A model generated the notes under the pieces. That model saw nothing but the letters and a program-made list of their open reading frames with translations. It was not told the DNA's origin and searched no databases. Both the position numbers and the translations under genes were made by a program. From assembly GCA_020975725.1 (NCBI GenBank), contig QXJR01000011.1, positions 1-64,000 on the forward strand: DNA of 64,000 bases, read 5' to 3'. Shown here in pieces: positions 10,064-24,840 of this stretch (position 1 is its first letter; each line of letters opens with the position of its first letter). The stretch is from Picocystis sp. L7 (taxonomy: Eukaryota; Chlorophyta; Picocystophyceae; Picocystales; Picocystaceae).

Positions 10064-12351
10064 GACGGTGGCTGGTGTCGTCCAATGCGGGCTTCACTGC
10101 GTGTGGTTGAGTCGGGGTGTCGATCCCATCTGGATCGGGGAGGGGACGGTTGGGGAACCTGTGCTCCACCATGGGCTCTCCCTTTGTGCAATCCGATGGA
10201 ATCGATCGAACCACCCCCGTTCGGAGAAGATACTCCCATGCCCAATCGAGGGTGGTTTGCAAACTCGAAAGGGATCGGAATCGGTCCACCCGTCCCAGAA
10301 GAGTATAGGTAGCATGGAGTGCATGGGACACGGTAGCACCGCCCCCACCCTGATGGATGTACCCTAGCAAAGCGGCAGAAAAGACGGGTAGAGAGAACAA
10401 CGTGGATGCTTGCGGCTGTCTTGGACCCGTGAGCCTACGAGACATCGGAAGAGTATGGCAACGGAAACCGTTGGAACATACCCAATCCAACTTGGAACCT
10501 GCTGTTTGGTGGCTCGCTCGCAGATGAGTCGGACTGCTTGATGAGGGAGTGAATTCTTGGTGATCATGATCGACCCCCCTCACCCAAAACCTGTGAGAGA
10601 GACCATTCGGACAACAACATGTCCCCTGGAGAACCACAAGCATGGAAAGGGTTCGTTTTTTCGGTTTGTTTCGAAGCATCGTATGGACAACGTAGGAGGG
10701 TAACGTAGCCAAGGAGACTGATGGGGGAAATCTCCTCTCCTCCCATTCGTTTGGATCCGACCATCGCACCCTCTTGTCCATTGCTTTCGTTCCGTTCTTT
10801 CTTTCTTTCTTTCTTTCTTTCGATGCGATGGGCCCTCTCTTCGATCTTCGACCCCTTCCAATGTTCGTGTTGGGAGGGCGCAAGAACTTACACAAGATGC
10901 CATGGAGATTCCCACATAAGCTCCATACGAGTTTTGGTCAGGGACATGAAGCATGAAAAGGGGTCGAACGCGAATGGAGTAGAGGGTGGGGCATTCATTA
11001 CCGTTGTTGGGAGCATCTTCACATGGAGAGCTTGGAAGTGACGCCATGTTCTTCTTGTATCCAATTCCGAATACAACGGGCTCCATTACGGTAGTGTAGA
11101 CCATTGAAGCTTGCACTGCACGTTGGGAATCCCAAATTTGACCGCCGGCACCGCACTCGCACCCTTCGCTTTTTGTATGGAAATTGTTGTGCAAGCCCTT
11201 GGAGTGGTTGAGCAATCCCTTGAAATGGGATATTCATGCCACGGAGTTCCAAGAAGCCATCATTCATTGACGTGGCAAAATCGAGGTACATAGTTTGTAG
11301 CCATATCCTAGACATTCTAGGGATGGCCCGCTTGGTCGCCGCTTCATGCTTTCGCGTGGCTACAGATCATCTTGTTTCTTGCAACACGGACCTCTGGTTG
11401 ATTCCTCTCTTTTGCACAAACGTCATCCCATTGATCTCCATTTCTTTCGTAGGAAATAATTGTTTTTCCCAAGGCCAGGAGCCTTTTGGTAATGGTGCCC
11501 ATGGTTGGAAACCTCTTCGGTCATTGCTGAACCAATACTCTAAACAGGCTTGCAAGGAAACATTACGTGTGCTCTTGGAACGCAACATGTCATGAAAGGA
11601 GTTTTCAATTGATGTAGTTTTGCATCATGTACCAAACAAGACGGTCCATTGTCGATGCATTGGACGCAATGGATGACTGGATTAATCATTCAACAAAGCC
11701 TCCCTCGCTACCTTTCGTCCACCATCCACTTTGTAAAAGTTTCTTCCAAGTAAGTGCGATAACCAGTACGCCTCTTCCATTTGGTTCTACTCTGCATGGC
11801 GGTCGAAAACAACAAGCAATCCACGAAATGGAACGTTCGCTTGATCTTAGGGTTGCAAGATGAAGCAAGCCACGTGTTGAGCTCGATTTGGCGTTTCCTT
11901 GGCGGAAAGTGGCCGATCTCAAGAGTGAAGTATGAAATCGCACTTGTACTCCGGAAAAAAGCTTGGCTTACATGATGTCGTCTAGAAATTCCCACATGAG
12001 CCTTTTCACAACACTTCCCAACACCCATGGGTTCTTGTCCGACCCCTCATTCACCCGAGAGAGGACCGAGACGGGCCTGTTCGTCCCCAGTCCACGACGG
12101 ATATCCCTCTTCTCCCCGATCCGCGTTCCTTTCTGTTCGGTGCTGTTCCCCTTTCACCCGGATGGGTGGATCGTATGCGTCCCCCTTCTGTGGGCTGGGT
12201 CGATTCGGCGGCGCACTCTTCCCAGTCGGTCTCCACACGTCGACGATCCAGGACTGGATCCATACAAGCGCACACACACACGCACGAGCACCCGCTCGAT
12301 CGGGACGCAAGCCTCTCCGGCAGGGAGGAGGTGGGTGAGACGTGAGGCAAC
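10064..12351. other. 2.3-kb spacer between divergent genes, no gene seen
   Basis: This stretch lies between the starts of V-ATPase D (minus) and IMP3 (plus). Several minus-strand frames of up to about 470 codons overlap or extend the V-ATPase gene but have shadow-like composition. The part from about 10.9 to 11.9 kb is AT-rich. Promoters for both flanking genes should lie at its ends. I see no additional gene. Confidence 0.4.
10796..10820. repeat. (TTTC)n microsatellite
   Basis: Six tandem TTTC-type tetranucleotide units lie in the spacer. They look like ordinary slippage sequence with no sign of function. Confidence 0.9.
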
Positions 12352-12900
12352 ATGAGGAAGCTGAAAGAACACGAAAGGAAACTGCTGAAAAAGGTGGACT
12401 TCTTGCAGTGGAAGAGAGAGAACCAACACCGAGAACTGCAAGTGTTGCGCAGATACCACATACAAAACCGGGAAGATTACACCGCGTACAACAAAATCTC
12501 CGGGATGGTGACCAAACTCGTGCACACGCTCTCCAAGATGGAAGCGGACGATCCCACGAGGATCCAACTCACCGACGCACTCCTGCAAAAACTGTACGAC
12601 ATGGGACTCATACAAGCGAAACGAAGCCTCGTGGGGCTGGAAAAATTGTCCACCTCCGCCTTCTGCAGGAGAAGACTCAGCGTCGTCATGGTGCGGGTGA
12701 AAATGGCAGAAACGTTGAAAGAAGCGTGCACGTTCATCGAACAAGGACACGTGCGAGTGGGACCGACGGTGGTGACGGATCCTGCGTTCCTTGTCACAAG
12801 AAACATGGAAGATTTCGTCACGTGGGTTGACACCTCCAAAATCAGGTCCAAAATCATGAAGTACAACGACCAATACGACGATTACGAACTCCTGGAATAA
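12352..12900 (+). CDS. IMP3: U3 snoRNP protein IMP3
   Basis: This 182-residue protein is the small-subunit processome factor IMP3. It binds U3 snoRNA and helps it pair with pre-rRNA in the nucleolus. The N terminus is nearly diagnostic: MRKLKEHERKLLKKVDFLQW. A ribosomal protein S4/uS4-like region follows, with the S4 RNA-binding domain at about residues 108-165, including CRRRLSVVMVRVKMAETL and EQGHVRVGPTVVTDPAFLV. The tail DDYELLE is also family-typical. Length equals that of yeast and animal homologues (about 183). The gene is intronless and in tandem with the downstream phosphopantetheinyl transferase gene. Confidence 0.96.
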   Translation: MRKLKEHERKLLKKVDFLQWKRENQHRELQVLRRYHIQNREDYTAYNKISGMVTKLVHTLSKMEADDPTRIQLTDALLQKLYDMGLIQAKRSLVGLEKLSTSAFCRRRLSVVMVRVKMAETLKEACTFIEQGHVRVGPTVVTDPAFLVTRNMEDFVTWVDTSKIRSKIMKYNDQYDDYELLE

Positions 12901-14587
12901 TGCTGCAGAAGCCATCCGAGTGACAATGGACACCAGGACCACGCCATACAGACCGAATGGGAAGCTATTCTGTGAAATCAAGGAGATTGCAACCGGAGCG
13001 CTTAGTGGATGGGAATGACAAGACCACGATCAAAGTCGCAACAGAACCCTTTATCCACGGAGGGAGTAGTAGGAATCTGTGCCTGCGTTTGTGCATTGTG
13101 CGGAATTGCCCCGGTGGACGTTCCATCGTCCTTTTCCTGAACCGCACTGTTCTCGAATGCAAGAATCCTTGAATTGGCACCCCGTCATGGACCTACCCCC
13201 CTTGTGACCTCTCGTTCCGACGAGGAGGATGGAATAAACATTCGATGCCATAACCTGTGTATGTTCCTCTCGGTTGGTATAGCCATCCATGTGTTTGGGC
13301 AATGGAGGGGCGTTTGTCGGCCTTCCAAGCAAGCTGCAAGATGGTCAGATTCACTTTGGTTCTCCTTCTGGACATACCTGATGAATACCATGGGCATGGG
13401 TGATGCTTGGTGCAGGGAAGCTCCAACCGCACTTTGTGTACGAATGTGTTTGACTTGCTCTGTACTCGCCCTCGTTATTGCAATCTTTGCTTGAGAATGC
13501 TGACTCCTGGGGTCTGAACCACCGGTCAGTGGATTGCTTTCATGGACTTTGGGACCTCGGAAGGTTACCTTCATCGACAGACCAATGCTGGTGCATGGAC
13601 GTGACAATTTGCTGTTGAACCTCCTTGGATCGAACATGCGGCCATTTCGTCGCCATCTGTAGAAGTCGAGCATCGGATGCCTCGGGCTCCTAGGCAGGAA
13701 GCTTGTCCGGCACGATGCCCGGGATGGGGTTGGCGAGGGTTCGCCCCTGGCCTGGTCGTGAGACTGGAAACGGCACAAGGTTGATCCACGTTTCGCACCC
13801 GTATGGTAACGAACCTGTCCGCCCATTCTGTAAAGTTCATTGCCCGTCTCTTCCTTGGTTGCTTCTCTCGACTCCTGAAGCGGGCGTACCACCATTCCCT
13901 TTACCAACCGTCACCTCCCCAAGTCGCAGCAATGCTTATTGTTAGCGCGTGATCTCGCAAGCTCTCTTTAGACCCCCTGTTCCATGGATTGGCCATGTCC
14001 AGGCGCGTCCGACGGTCCACATTGGGGTCGATCCGTGTCCTCTTTCTTCGATGGTTTCTCTGGTGAGGTTGCCGATGATCCTGAAGGTTTCCATCCCGCT
14101 ACCACGGACATCCTTGACCATCCATGGGTCTCAGCAGACGGATCGGGTGTTGGTCCATCCACGTTGGATCTGTCCCCTGCAGTGGAAGGTGCTGGATGGT
14201 ATGGGTTTGGGCTTGGGTTGGGGAGGAAAACGGGGTCTCCATCCTGAACGTTGGGTTGTTCCCATCGATCCGAGCCTCCCATCGGTCGGTTGTGGTGTCG
14301 TGAGAAGGGGGCAAAACCGATACAAGCTCCTAGAAGCTCGTACGAAGATTCCCAAGCACGGTTTTCCACAACCGACTCGGTTGGGGCTGTGAACGAAGAG
14401 AACCAAGCGCATCGGCTTTGCAAGCGAAGGACGTCAGGCGCCATCCCACACGCCACGCAAAGTGGAGGGTGGGAAGTGGACGTGTCCAAGGGTCGCATCC
14501 CACCCAGTTGGGATCGCTGGATGCAAACGATGGAAAGCAAGACGCAACGTGCCGGTTGAACCGCCGTCGGGGTCCCACAGGACGGAG
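12901..14587. other. 1.7-kb spacer, no gene seen
   Basis: Frames on both strands reach about 250 codons, the longest on the minus strand at 13185-13907 and 13968-14717, but none resembles a known protein. The 3' end of IMP3 and the promoter of the transferase gene must lie here. Confidence 0.4.
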
Positions 14588-15649
14588 ATGACGAGCGCTT
14601 CGACGTCTTCGCTGCGCGTGTGGCTGTTCCGTCCCAGCCAGGCGATCGAACGAGCCGCCATGGCAGGACGCACGAACGTGCCAGGCCTTGGAAACCTACC
14701 CCTGCACAGCACCACACCGAACCGAGAGAAGACCCTCACACGAGACCAAGAGAAAGCGTGGGCGAATCTGTTGATGCGGAGCTCCCTCAGCCGCACCTGC
14801 GAGGGCCTCGTGCCACCAGAAGCCTTCGTGTTCGCTCGCCAACACAAAGGAAAACCCGTGGTGGATTGGGAACCAACCCTTTGGCGTGCAGGATTGCCGA
14901 CCAACAGTGCCCTGCCTGGACGTGTAGCGTTCAACATGACCCACACCGAAGGCATGATGGCATGTGCCACGCTGTATCACGCCCAAAAAAGACCCGAAGG
15001 ATCGGAATTGACCATCGGGATCGACCTGGAATCGATCCAGAGGAAACCCAGGAAAGGTGTCGAGAAACTTGCCCGACGCAGGCTTGCGGGTCCGGAGGCC
15101 GAGTGGATCTTGGGGTGCGCATCTGAGAAAGAGAGAGAGAGGAGGTTCTTGGAACTGTGGACCCTGAAAGAAGCATACCTCAAGGCAACCGGGGACGGGC
15201 TCTCTTCGGGGCTTGGGCTGAAGAATTTTTGCATCCGGTTCGAGGACGACCGGACGGAAACAGGTTCACGTCGTATGCTGGCTCATGTGACCAGTTCCGC
15301 AACGGGATCGAAATCACCCAAGTATCCGAGAGGCATGAGCATCCAATGGGAGGCAATCCCAGGAAATGATGAGAATAATGGGGTGACTGCCCTGCAGACC
15401 AAGAATGAAGGCATCGATAAGTACAAGGGGGATGCAAGCGCCGAAGGATGGCGGAGTTTCCTGCTCGAGGTGGAGCAAACCCATCTGCTTGCCTTGTGTT
15501 ACAATCTCCAGTGGCGCAGGGGTACTCAGGAAGGGACCCAGCCTATGGAAGGCCATCCTCCGAATTGCAGTCTAGATCTACTGTCCACCTTTTCCTTGCT
15601 GGGCCCGGACAAGAGAGTGGATTCGCGAATTCTTGCCGCCATGTTCTGA
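14588..15649 (+). CDS. 4'-phosphopantetheinyl transferase (AASDHPPT/Sfp type)
   Basis: The 353-residue product resembles Sfp/AASDHPPT-type transferases. These move 4'-phosphopantetheine from CoA to a serine of acyl carrier and other carrier proteins, activating fatty-acid or polyketide synthesis. The metal-binding signature is present as TIGIDLESIQRK near residue 145, followed by FLELWTLKEAYLKATGDGL near residue 185. Together these give the conserved D, E and KEA residues. An upstream VAFNMTHTEG segment matches the conserved N-terminal-half motif (usually FNxSH). The frame is open 5' to 14462; I chose the ATG at 14588 because the product then starts at a typical RVWLF strand. The C-terminal 80 residues after the core are not conserved. 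It is convergent with the CBS-domain gene. Confidence 0.9.
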   Translation: MTSASTSSLRVWLFRPSQAIERAAMAGRTNVPGLGNLPLHSTTPNREKTLTRDQEKAWANLLMRSSLSRTCEGLVPPEAFVFARQHKGKPVVDWEPTLWRAGLPTNSALPGRVAFNMTHTEGMMACATLYHAQKRPEGSELTIGIDLESIQRKPRKGVEKLARRRLAGPEAEWILGCASEKERERRFLELWTLKEAYLKATGDGLSSGLGLKNFCIRFEDDRTETGSRRMLAHVTSSATGSKSPKYPRGMSIQWEAIPGNDENNGVTALQTKNEGIDKYKGDASAEGWRSFLLEVEQTHLLALCYNLQWRRGTQEGTQPMEGHPPNCSLDLLSTFSLLGPDKRVDSRILAAMF

Positions 15650-16007
15650 GCGCTTGGGCAAGTACTTAGTGCCAGGAAGCTCATCAGCTTTGCGTGATCG
15701 GCGGGCACCAAGCGAGCTAATGGGGGCACAAGCCGGGCAGAGTTGGATTGCCCGAAGCAACACCTTGTCCAACTTTCAAACCGCAGTTTTCCGTGCCTTT
15801 TCGTGGACTGGTATGGGATCCCATCACCTCGAGCGATAGCATACAAGACGGTTTTGGAAAGAGGATGATAGCACCTTTTCTTCTTCCGAGAAATGCAGCA
15901 ACGTCCTTCGGCGTAGCTCAGACGAGGTTCACGAGCTCGAAAAACGGCCAGGGAGTACGAATGAAAACGGGAACCAGCAACGCGGTGGAGTATGCATTAG
16001 CCTGTTG
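15650..16007. other. Convergent spacer
   Basis: This is 3' flanking sequence shared by the transferase and CBS-domain genes. I see no gene and no clear terminator-like structure. Confidence 0.4.
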
Positions 16008-17090
16008 TCACCACAAGGTGCGCAGTGACAGAAGGTCCAGGATATCCGATGGAGATACTACTCCCACGGCTACGCCAGCATTGCCAACAACGTACACATG
16101 ATGCACGCAGTGGAGCACCATGGACTCTATCACGTCCAGAAGGGTGGAGTCTGGAGCGCAGGTCGCTAGTACTTGTCCCGTAAAGGAGTTTCGATTCCCC
16201 TTGTTGAGACCAGATTCGGCCCGCGAGGCTCTCCTTACTCCTTTCTGAAGGAGCAAGTACTCAGAAACGGGGACCGCCAGCTTTCCGATCTGGTCAAACT
16301 TGATCGAGCGCAGATCCGCCACAGACAAGTTTCCCACAAGAACTCCCGTCTTCTTCTCCACTACTCCTGCGGCCGTCAATCCCATCTTGTACATTTTGTC
16401 AAAGGCAACGAGGGCGGACGTGTCCCCCGGAACGACAAACACGTTTTTGGGCATCCCCAAACGAAGCTCTTCCACCGTTTTATCCTTCACTTCACCCAGC
16501 TCGGCCGCATGCTGGAGCAGGAAGCGGACGACATCCGTTTGCGAGACGATGGTGGTGAGTCTACCAGCACTGTCGTAAAGCGCCAGCCTGTGCACTTTCC
16601 ATGACTTGTCCGGTGTTCGTAGGGACGGCAGCACTTTTTCTTCCGGTACTGTGCCGACATCGTGAGGCACCAGGAAGGACCTGACAATGGTTTGCAGCAG
16701 GGGTTTACCCGCTGCTTCTTGGAACACGAAGTCTCCGTCCGTTCCCCTTACATGCACCAGCTCTTTGGCTGCGATGTGGGGTGCTCTTTTCTCTAGCTCT
16801 CTCATGACGCGCAGGACCCCTCCTTTCTCCAGTTCTTTCGTGCCTACGATGTCCTCGAGCTCTTGCAGGATGGCGCCGAGGATATCGAACACGCCCGCGA
16901 ATCCTATGACGTGGGGGAAAGGTTGGTCTTCAGGCCAATCGTCTGCGAACTGGATCCGTTGGCTTCCGGCGGGCCGTCTCAGCACGGGAGCGGAGAGTAT
17001 TTTGTGCTCCGCCAGCACCTTCAGTCCTTCTTCGAGTCCCATATCATGGTGCAGGACCTTGTTTCGTTCGCGTCCGTCACCACCGGGCAA
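16008..17090 (-). CDS. Four-CBS-domain protein (SNF4/AMPK-gamma-like)
   Basis: The 360-residue product consists of four CBS repeats, the adenine-nucleotide-sensing modules of AMPK-gamma/SNF4. Repeat landmarks are EHKILSAPVLRR and IGFAGVFDILGAIL (about 28-75), RLALYDSAGRLTTIVSQTDVV (about 170-192), KNVFVVPGDTSALVAFDKM and LVGNLSVADLRS (about 215-262), and a C-terminal VYVVGNAGVAVGVVSPSDIL (about 330-350). The order resembles plant SNF4-like or CBSX5/6 proteins. Function as a kinase-complex gamma subunit is inference. The ATG at 17090 lies just before the first CBS repeat, so an upstream exon supplying a few N-terminal residues is possible. It is convergent with the transferase gene. Confidence 0.85.
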   Translation of the reverse strand: MPGGDGRERNKVLHHDMGLEEGLKVLAEHKILSAPVLRRPAGSQRIQFADDWPEDQPFPHVIGFAGVFDILGAILQELEDIVGTKELEKGGVLRVMRELEKRAPHIAAKELVHVRGTDGDFVFQEAAGKPLLQTIVRSFLVPHDVGTVPEEKVLPSLRTPDKSWKVHRLALYDSAGRLTTIVSQTDVVRFLLQHAAELGEVKDKTVEELRLGMPKNVFVVPGDTSALVAFDKMYKMGLTAAGVVEKKTGVLVGNLSVADLRSIKFDQIGKLAVPVSEYLLLQKGVRRASRAESGLNKGNRNSFTGQVLATCAPDSTLLDVIESMVLHCVHHVYVVGNAGVAVGVVSPSDILDLLSLRTLW

Positions 17091-20931
<3,841 letters not shown>

Positions 20932-21154
20932 GCTTCAGGTTTGACTTTGATTACAGGGAGGGTAGAATCTCATTGGTCCATGTACTGGCATGGTGAGTTG
21001 TGTGGGTGGAGTCTTTTTCCGGCTTGCATCTCCTCTTATCTGATCAGCTCCATTGTCCATAAAGTATCAGTGTAATGAATCGTTGCACAGGTGACCTACA
21101 GCAGTGTGATCGTGATGCCCTTTGCTTTTTTGCCCCCCACATCCCTCTTTGTTG
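20932..21154. other. Tandem spacer between ARF and thioredoxin
   Basis: This short AT-rich spacer must hold the ARF 3' end and the thioredoxin promoter. No element is recognised. Confidence 0.35.
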
Positions 21155-21994
21155 ATGCAGGCATTGAGCGTCCTGCTTTCGCATCCAGCACTGGGTTGGG
21201 CATTTATCTCGCCCAAGCCCCGGTGCAAGGGCAATCGTTGGGCCTCCTGCCCTTCCGTCGCGACCCTGGTGTGCATCCGTCCTTGTCTCATGTTGGGCGG
21301 CCAGGCCACCAGGGTTCCTGTCCACGTGGAAAGCTCCCTCCCGTTCGTACAGGGTTTGGTTTTGCCCTACACCGGGTCGAATCCGCCCTCGAAAGGATCG
21401 ACCGGGTCGACCTTCTGGACTCCCCGATCAAATGGGGGGACTGATCCGAAAGCATTCCAGGGTGCAGTACGGACCGTCCAAGGGACGTCGGTGTCGGAAA
21501 GTCCCTCCGAAAGCCTCCGCAGACCAGCGGTGTCCAGCAGAATGGCCGTCGCTGCGCTCGGAAGAACAACAATTGTCGGGAAAGGAGGGAGACGAACCAA
21601 CAACATCCATGCTTACAGGATCAAGGCGGGTGAAAAAACTGGGTACATCACCTCGAAAGAAGAGCTGAAGCAACTGACCGACACCAACCACACGCTCGTG
21701 GTGGACTGGATGGCGCTTTGGTGCAGGAAATGCATCTACCTGAAACCAAAACTCGAAAAGTTGTGCGTGAGACAGGGGGTGCCGGTTGCCTTCGTGGACG
21801 TCAACAACGCCCCTTCTGCACTGGTAAGAGAGAACGGGGTTCAACACATGCCCACTATTCAGGTCTGGAACCAGGGCGTGGTTGCAGGTGCCATCGTTGG
21901 AGGAACAGAAGCTGCGGATGTCGTGGCAAAAGTAGAAAAACTCCTCGACGAATCCCGACTTGCGAACGCGGAAGTCGACAGCCATGCTTCATAA
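21155..21994 (+). CDS. Plastid thioredoxin-like protein, WCRKC type
   Basis: The C-terminal 130 residues form a thioredoxin fold whose active site reads VDWMALWCRKCIYLKPKLEKL, followed by VAFVDVNNAPSALV and the cis-proline MPTIQVW. This fits the plant WCRKC1/WCRKC2 family of chloroplast thioredoxin-like proteins closely. The atypical Arg-Lys active site implies redox properties different from classic WCGPC thioredoxins. The first roughly 140 residues are Ser/Pro/Arg-rich with few acidic residues, as expected for a long plastid transit peptide. I chose the ATG at 21155; another in-frame ATG lies at 21122. Targets are unknown. Confidence 0.9.
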   Translation: MQALSVLLSHPALGWAFISPKPRCKGNRWASCPSVATLVCIRPCLMLGGQATRVPVHVESSLPFVQGLVLPYTGSNPPSKGSTGSTFWTPRSNGGTDPKAFQGAVRTVQGTSVSESPSESLRRPAVSSRMAVAALGRTTIVGKGGRRTNNIHAYRIKAGEKTGYITSKEELKQLTDTNHTLVVDWMALWCRKCIYLKPKLEKLCVRQGVPVAFVDVNNAPSALVRENGVQHMPTIQVWNQGVVAGAIVGGTEAADVVAKVEKLLDESRLANAEVDSHAS

Positions 21995-22771
21995 TTCAGT
22001 GCAACCCTTCGAATGCCGTTGCACCACACTGCGGCTTGGCAATACCGGCATTCCTTCCGCCCACGCCCATGATGTCATGCTCTGGGTGCAAGCAACGTAC
22101 AGTAGATGGCGCATGGAACGAATCAGATGTGCCGTGGTTTGCACGATGGATTTTCACCTTGAGTTGAATCAAGGAAAATCTTCCTGATCCCTCTGAGAAA
22201 TAGTAAACCAGGTTGTAAATGAAAGCTACTTCTTTGTACAGGCATTCATCCTTTTTCCATCACGTATGCAGCGGTTCAGCTTGGGATTTGATGCATTGAA
22301 CGCTTGTGCCAGATGGAAGATCTGCCCTTCAAGGATTCGTCTGCTCTGTGGTAGATGCGCATCGTGCACCAGAAGCGACATGGCCCATTTTGTGGCTCGT
22401 CTGAAAAGGATCCTGCCCTAGAGAGTCACGTAGGCCAGATAAATCTGATACGTGGCGCACGAATATTCGCATTATGTCTTCGGAAATTGGGCTTGGGTAC
22501 GACCCATGTAGCAACCATCAGCACACGCCGTAACGCCGCACATGGTATAGGGTGCAAACAAGCGAAAGCCGGCTGAACGTCTTCCAACTTGCATTGACCC
22601 AGTTCAAGTGAGACAGATCAGTCGTATCCCGAACAGCCATACTTCTCAAGGGGCCACACCCCCGAAAACTTCCGCGCATCCAATACTCACGATGCTGTTG
22701 GGGTGGCGGAAGCACCCATCAAACCAGGGGCGACGAGAACGGGCATCTCACCCACCCAGTATGAAAGGAAA
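21995..22771. other. AT-rich convergent spacer, no gene seen
   Basis: This is 3' flanking sequence of the thioredoxin and TrmO genes. Only short frames occur. Confidence 0.4.
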
Positions 22772-23851
22772 TCAAGAATCAGATGGATGCGTTGGCCAAT
22801 ATTCTCTTCCTTTTCGACGAACCATCTCTTTGGCTTCTAGCAAATCGTAACACTTTTGAATGGATTCCATGGTGGCATCGAACGCCCTCGCTGCCGCCGC
22901 AACCGTTGCACCGCACAGGGCGTCTTTCCCTATGCATGCGCAAATCCATTCGTAGAGTCCCGCGGCTGAAAGCGGTTTCAAAGGGTTGACGTCGACTATG
23001 GTCGCCCGCGTTCCTTCTGGTTCCAGGAGCACACCGACCTGAAAGGCATCAAACCCTAAAAAGTACAGGTGGCCAGCTTTGTATCGATTGGCATAGACAT
23101 AGGCAGGTTCGGCCCGCAGCGCTTCCTTGAGTGCTGCTTTGAGGTCGGCTACGTCATTGTAGAACTTGAAACTGTGCTTGTGCCTGACCAACGTTGCCTC
23201 GGCTGCGGCAGAAAATTCGACTTCCATGGCTGGCTCATCTTCGGAGGCCATCCAGCCGGGCGTGGCGGCTTCGGTGAAACAATCGTAGTCCGGGCAATAC
23301 GGCTTGATGTCAAGAATGGGTGTGCAATCAATCAGATCCACTCCTGACACACGGATTTCTCCTGCTTTGACGTCCACAGAATCAATGCACACGGCGGACA
23401 AACCGATGGAGCTGGGACGCAGCGGCGCCCTGGTAGCAAACACGCCGACTCTCCGGCCTTGCAGCCGTGGAGGGGACACCTTCAATGTCCTGCTTGTTCT
23501 TTGCCTGGCCGTGTGCAGGTTGTAGACGAGCCAGAGGTGCGAGAATTGATCCAGCCCTTCCAAGGCATGCACGTAGCTGTTTCCTAGCTTGGTTCGATCG
23601 AGGACGACAACCCCCTTGCTGAGCGGAGCCAATCTGCCTTGGCGTGGTGCACCGTGGCTGCAGCGGAAGCAGCTCCTGAATTGGGCGATAGGATCCACCC
23701 ACATGGATCCTTCGTGCAAGTCCTTCCGTTCGCGTTGAGGTTTGGGAGGTGGTTCCTGCGACGCATCGACCGCCTTTCCTGCGCTGCACAGGTTTCGTGC
23801 GATCCCATCACCTCCACACTTCCTCCTGAACGGTGCAGGAAGCCTCCGCAT
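22772..23851 (-). CDS. TRMO: tRNA (m6t6A37) methyltransferase TrmO
   Basis: The product (359 residues from the ATG at 23851) is a TrmO/TsaA (UPF0066) protein. The family uses SAM to methylate N6 of t6A at position 37 of certain tRNAs. Hallmarks are LEGLDQFSHLWLVYNLH, GRRVGVFATRAPLRPSSIGLS and VSGVDLIDCTPILDIKPY, which form the SAM-binding beta-barrel (about residues 60-190). The DPRP-like segment of bacterial TrmO appears as EALRAEPAYVYANRYKAG. An extra C-terminal stretch of about 70 residues (AGLYEWICACIGKDAL to EYWPTHPSDS) is helical and could be a winged-helix-like add-on. The frame is open upstream to 24214, so a longer N terminus cannot be excluded. Confidence 0.9.
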   Translation of the reverse strand: MRRLPAPFRRKCGGDGIARNLCSAGKAVDASQEPPPKPQRERKDLHEGSMWVDPIAQFRSCFRCSHGAPRQGRLAPLSKGVVVLDRTKLGNSYVHALEGLDQFSHLWLVYNLHTARQRTSRTLKVSPPRLQGRRVGVFATRAPLRPSSIGLSAVCIDSVDVKAGEIRVSGVDLIDCTPILDIKPYCPDYDCFTEAATPGWMASEDEPAMEVEFSAAAEATLVRHKHSFKFYNDVADLKAALKEALRAEPAYVYANRYKAGHLYFLGFDAFQVGVLLEPEGTRATIVDVNPLKPLSAAGLYEWICACIGKDALCGATVAAAARAFDATMESIQKCYDLLEAKEMVRRKGREYWPTHPSDS

Positions 23852-24840
23852 CGTAGCGATCCTTGGAGCAGCGTGTGTCGATCTGTTCGCCGTTGCCTGC
23901 TTCCTGCGGTCGACCGGTGGCTTCGCTGGGATGGATGTCACGAGCCACTTCGTGCTCTTGTTCCTCGTGGTCGGGAATCGATCGAAGGAAGGTCTTGGTG
24001 TCGTCGGATTCGTCCGGAACGGCTTGGTTCGGCATGCACCTGGTTCGGACAGTTCGGCTTGGACCGATGGCGATGGCCACTGGCAGGGAGGATGGAAGGA
24101 CGATGCAGGGATGCATCCTTCGTTCGCGTTCGCTTCGATGGAATTGGGATGCAGGAAGGCACGGTCGGATGGGATGTTGGTTCGATCCCTTCGTGTGGGA
24201 TGGAGTGGGTTCACGGCACCTGGCCATCTTCCATTCGATCATCCAAAGGCTTGCCATCCCTCCCTTCACAGCGGACGATGCAGTTGGACGACCTCGCGGT
24301 CCTGGCCTCGATCCTTTCCTCCCCTGGATGGACATCGCAGGACGTACGTGTCTCGTGTCTCGTGTTTCGCATCCGATCCATCGTGCTGCTTGATCCCATT
24401 CCCTGTGCATCCCATCCAATGGATCCAGAACCTCGTCCATGGATGGTTTCCCCTCGGGTTCTCCCGGTCCACTCGCTTGGATCCCCTTCCCCCACATGCC
24501 GTCTGGATGTTTCGAAGTCCATCTACAGGGTCGGGTCGGACCCTCTCCCTCCCTCTCTCTGTCTGTTCCTGTCCTCTGCCACGTCCCCGATGGATCGGGT
24601 GGGGTTCGGGGTGAAAGACGTCATGGGGTCGGTCTGACCCTGGGTTGACCGTCCCAGGGTCCCTTTGTGTCTCTCCGGGTGTGTGTGTGGGGGAGGGTGA
24701 GAGAGGAAGAGAAGGACGGGATCCAGGTCGTGGACATGTGACCGACACATGCGACCGACGAAGCGACGTGTGTGTCCAGGAAAGAGACGTCAGACGTCGG
24801 GAGAGGAGGTCCGGAGAGGAGACACAGGGAAAGGAACGTC
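23852..24840. other. Divergent promoter region TrmO / dynein p28
   Basis: About 1 kb lies between the two start codons. Frames on both strands are long but biased and overlapping. The stretch is rich in GGATGG and TTCGATC-type words. No gene is recognised. Confidence 0.4.

Noticed and set aside
13185-13907. Possible retroelement remnant on the minus strand
   Set aside because: A few short segments looked faintly like RNase H or integrase motifs, but the order and key residues do not fit. I treat it as spacer.
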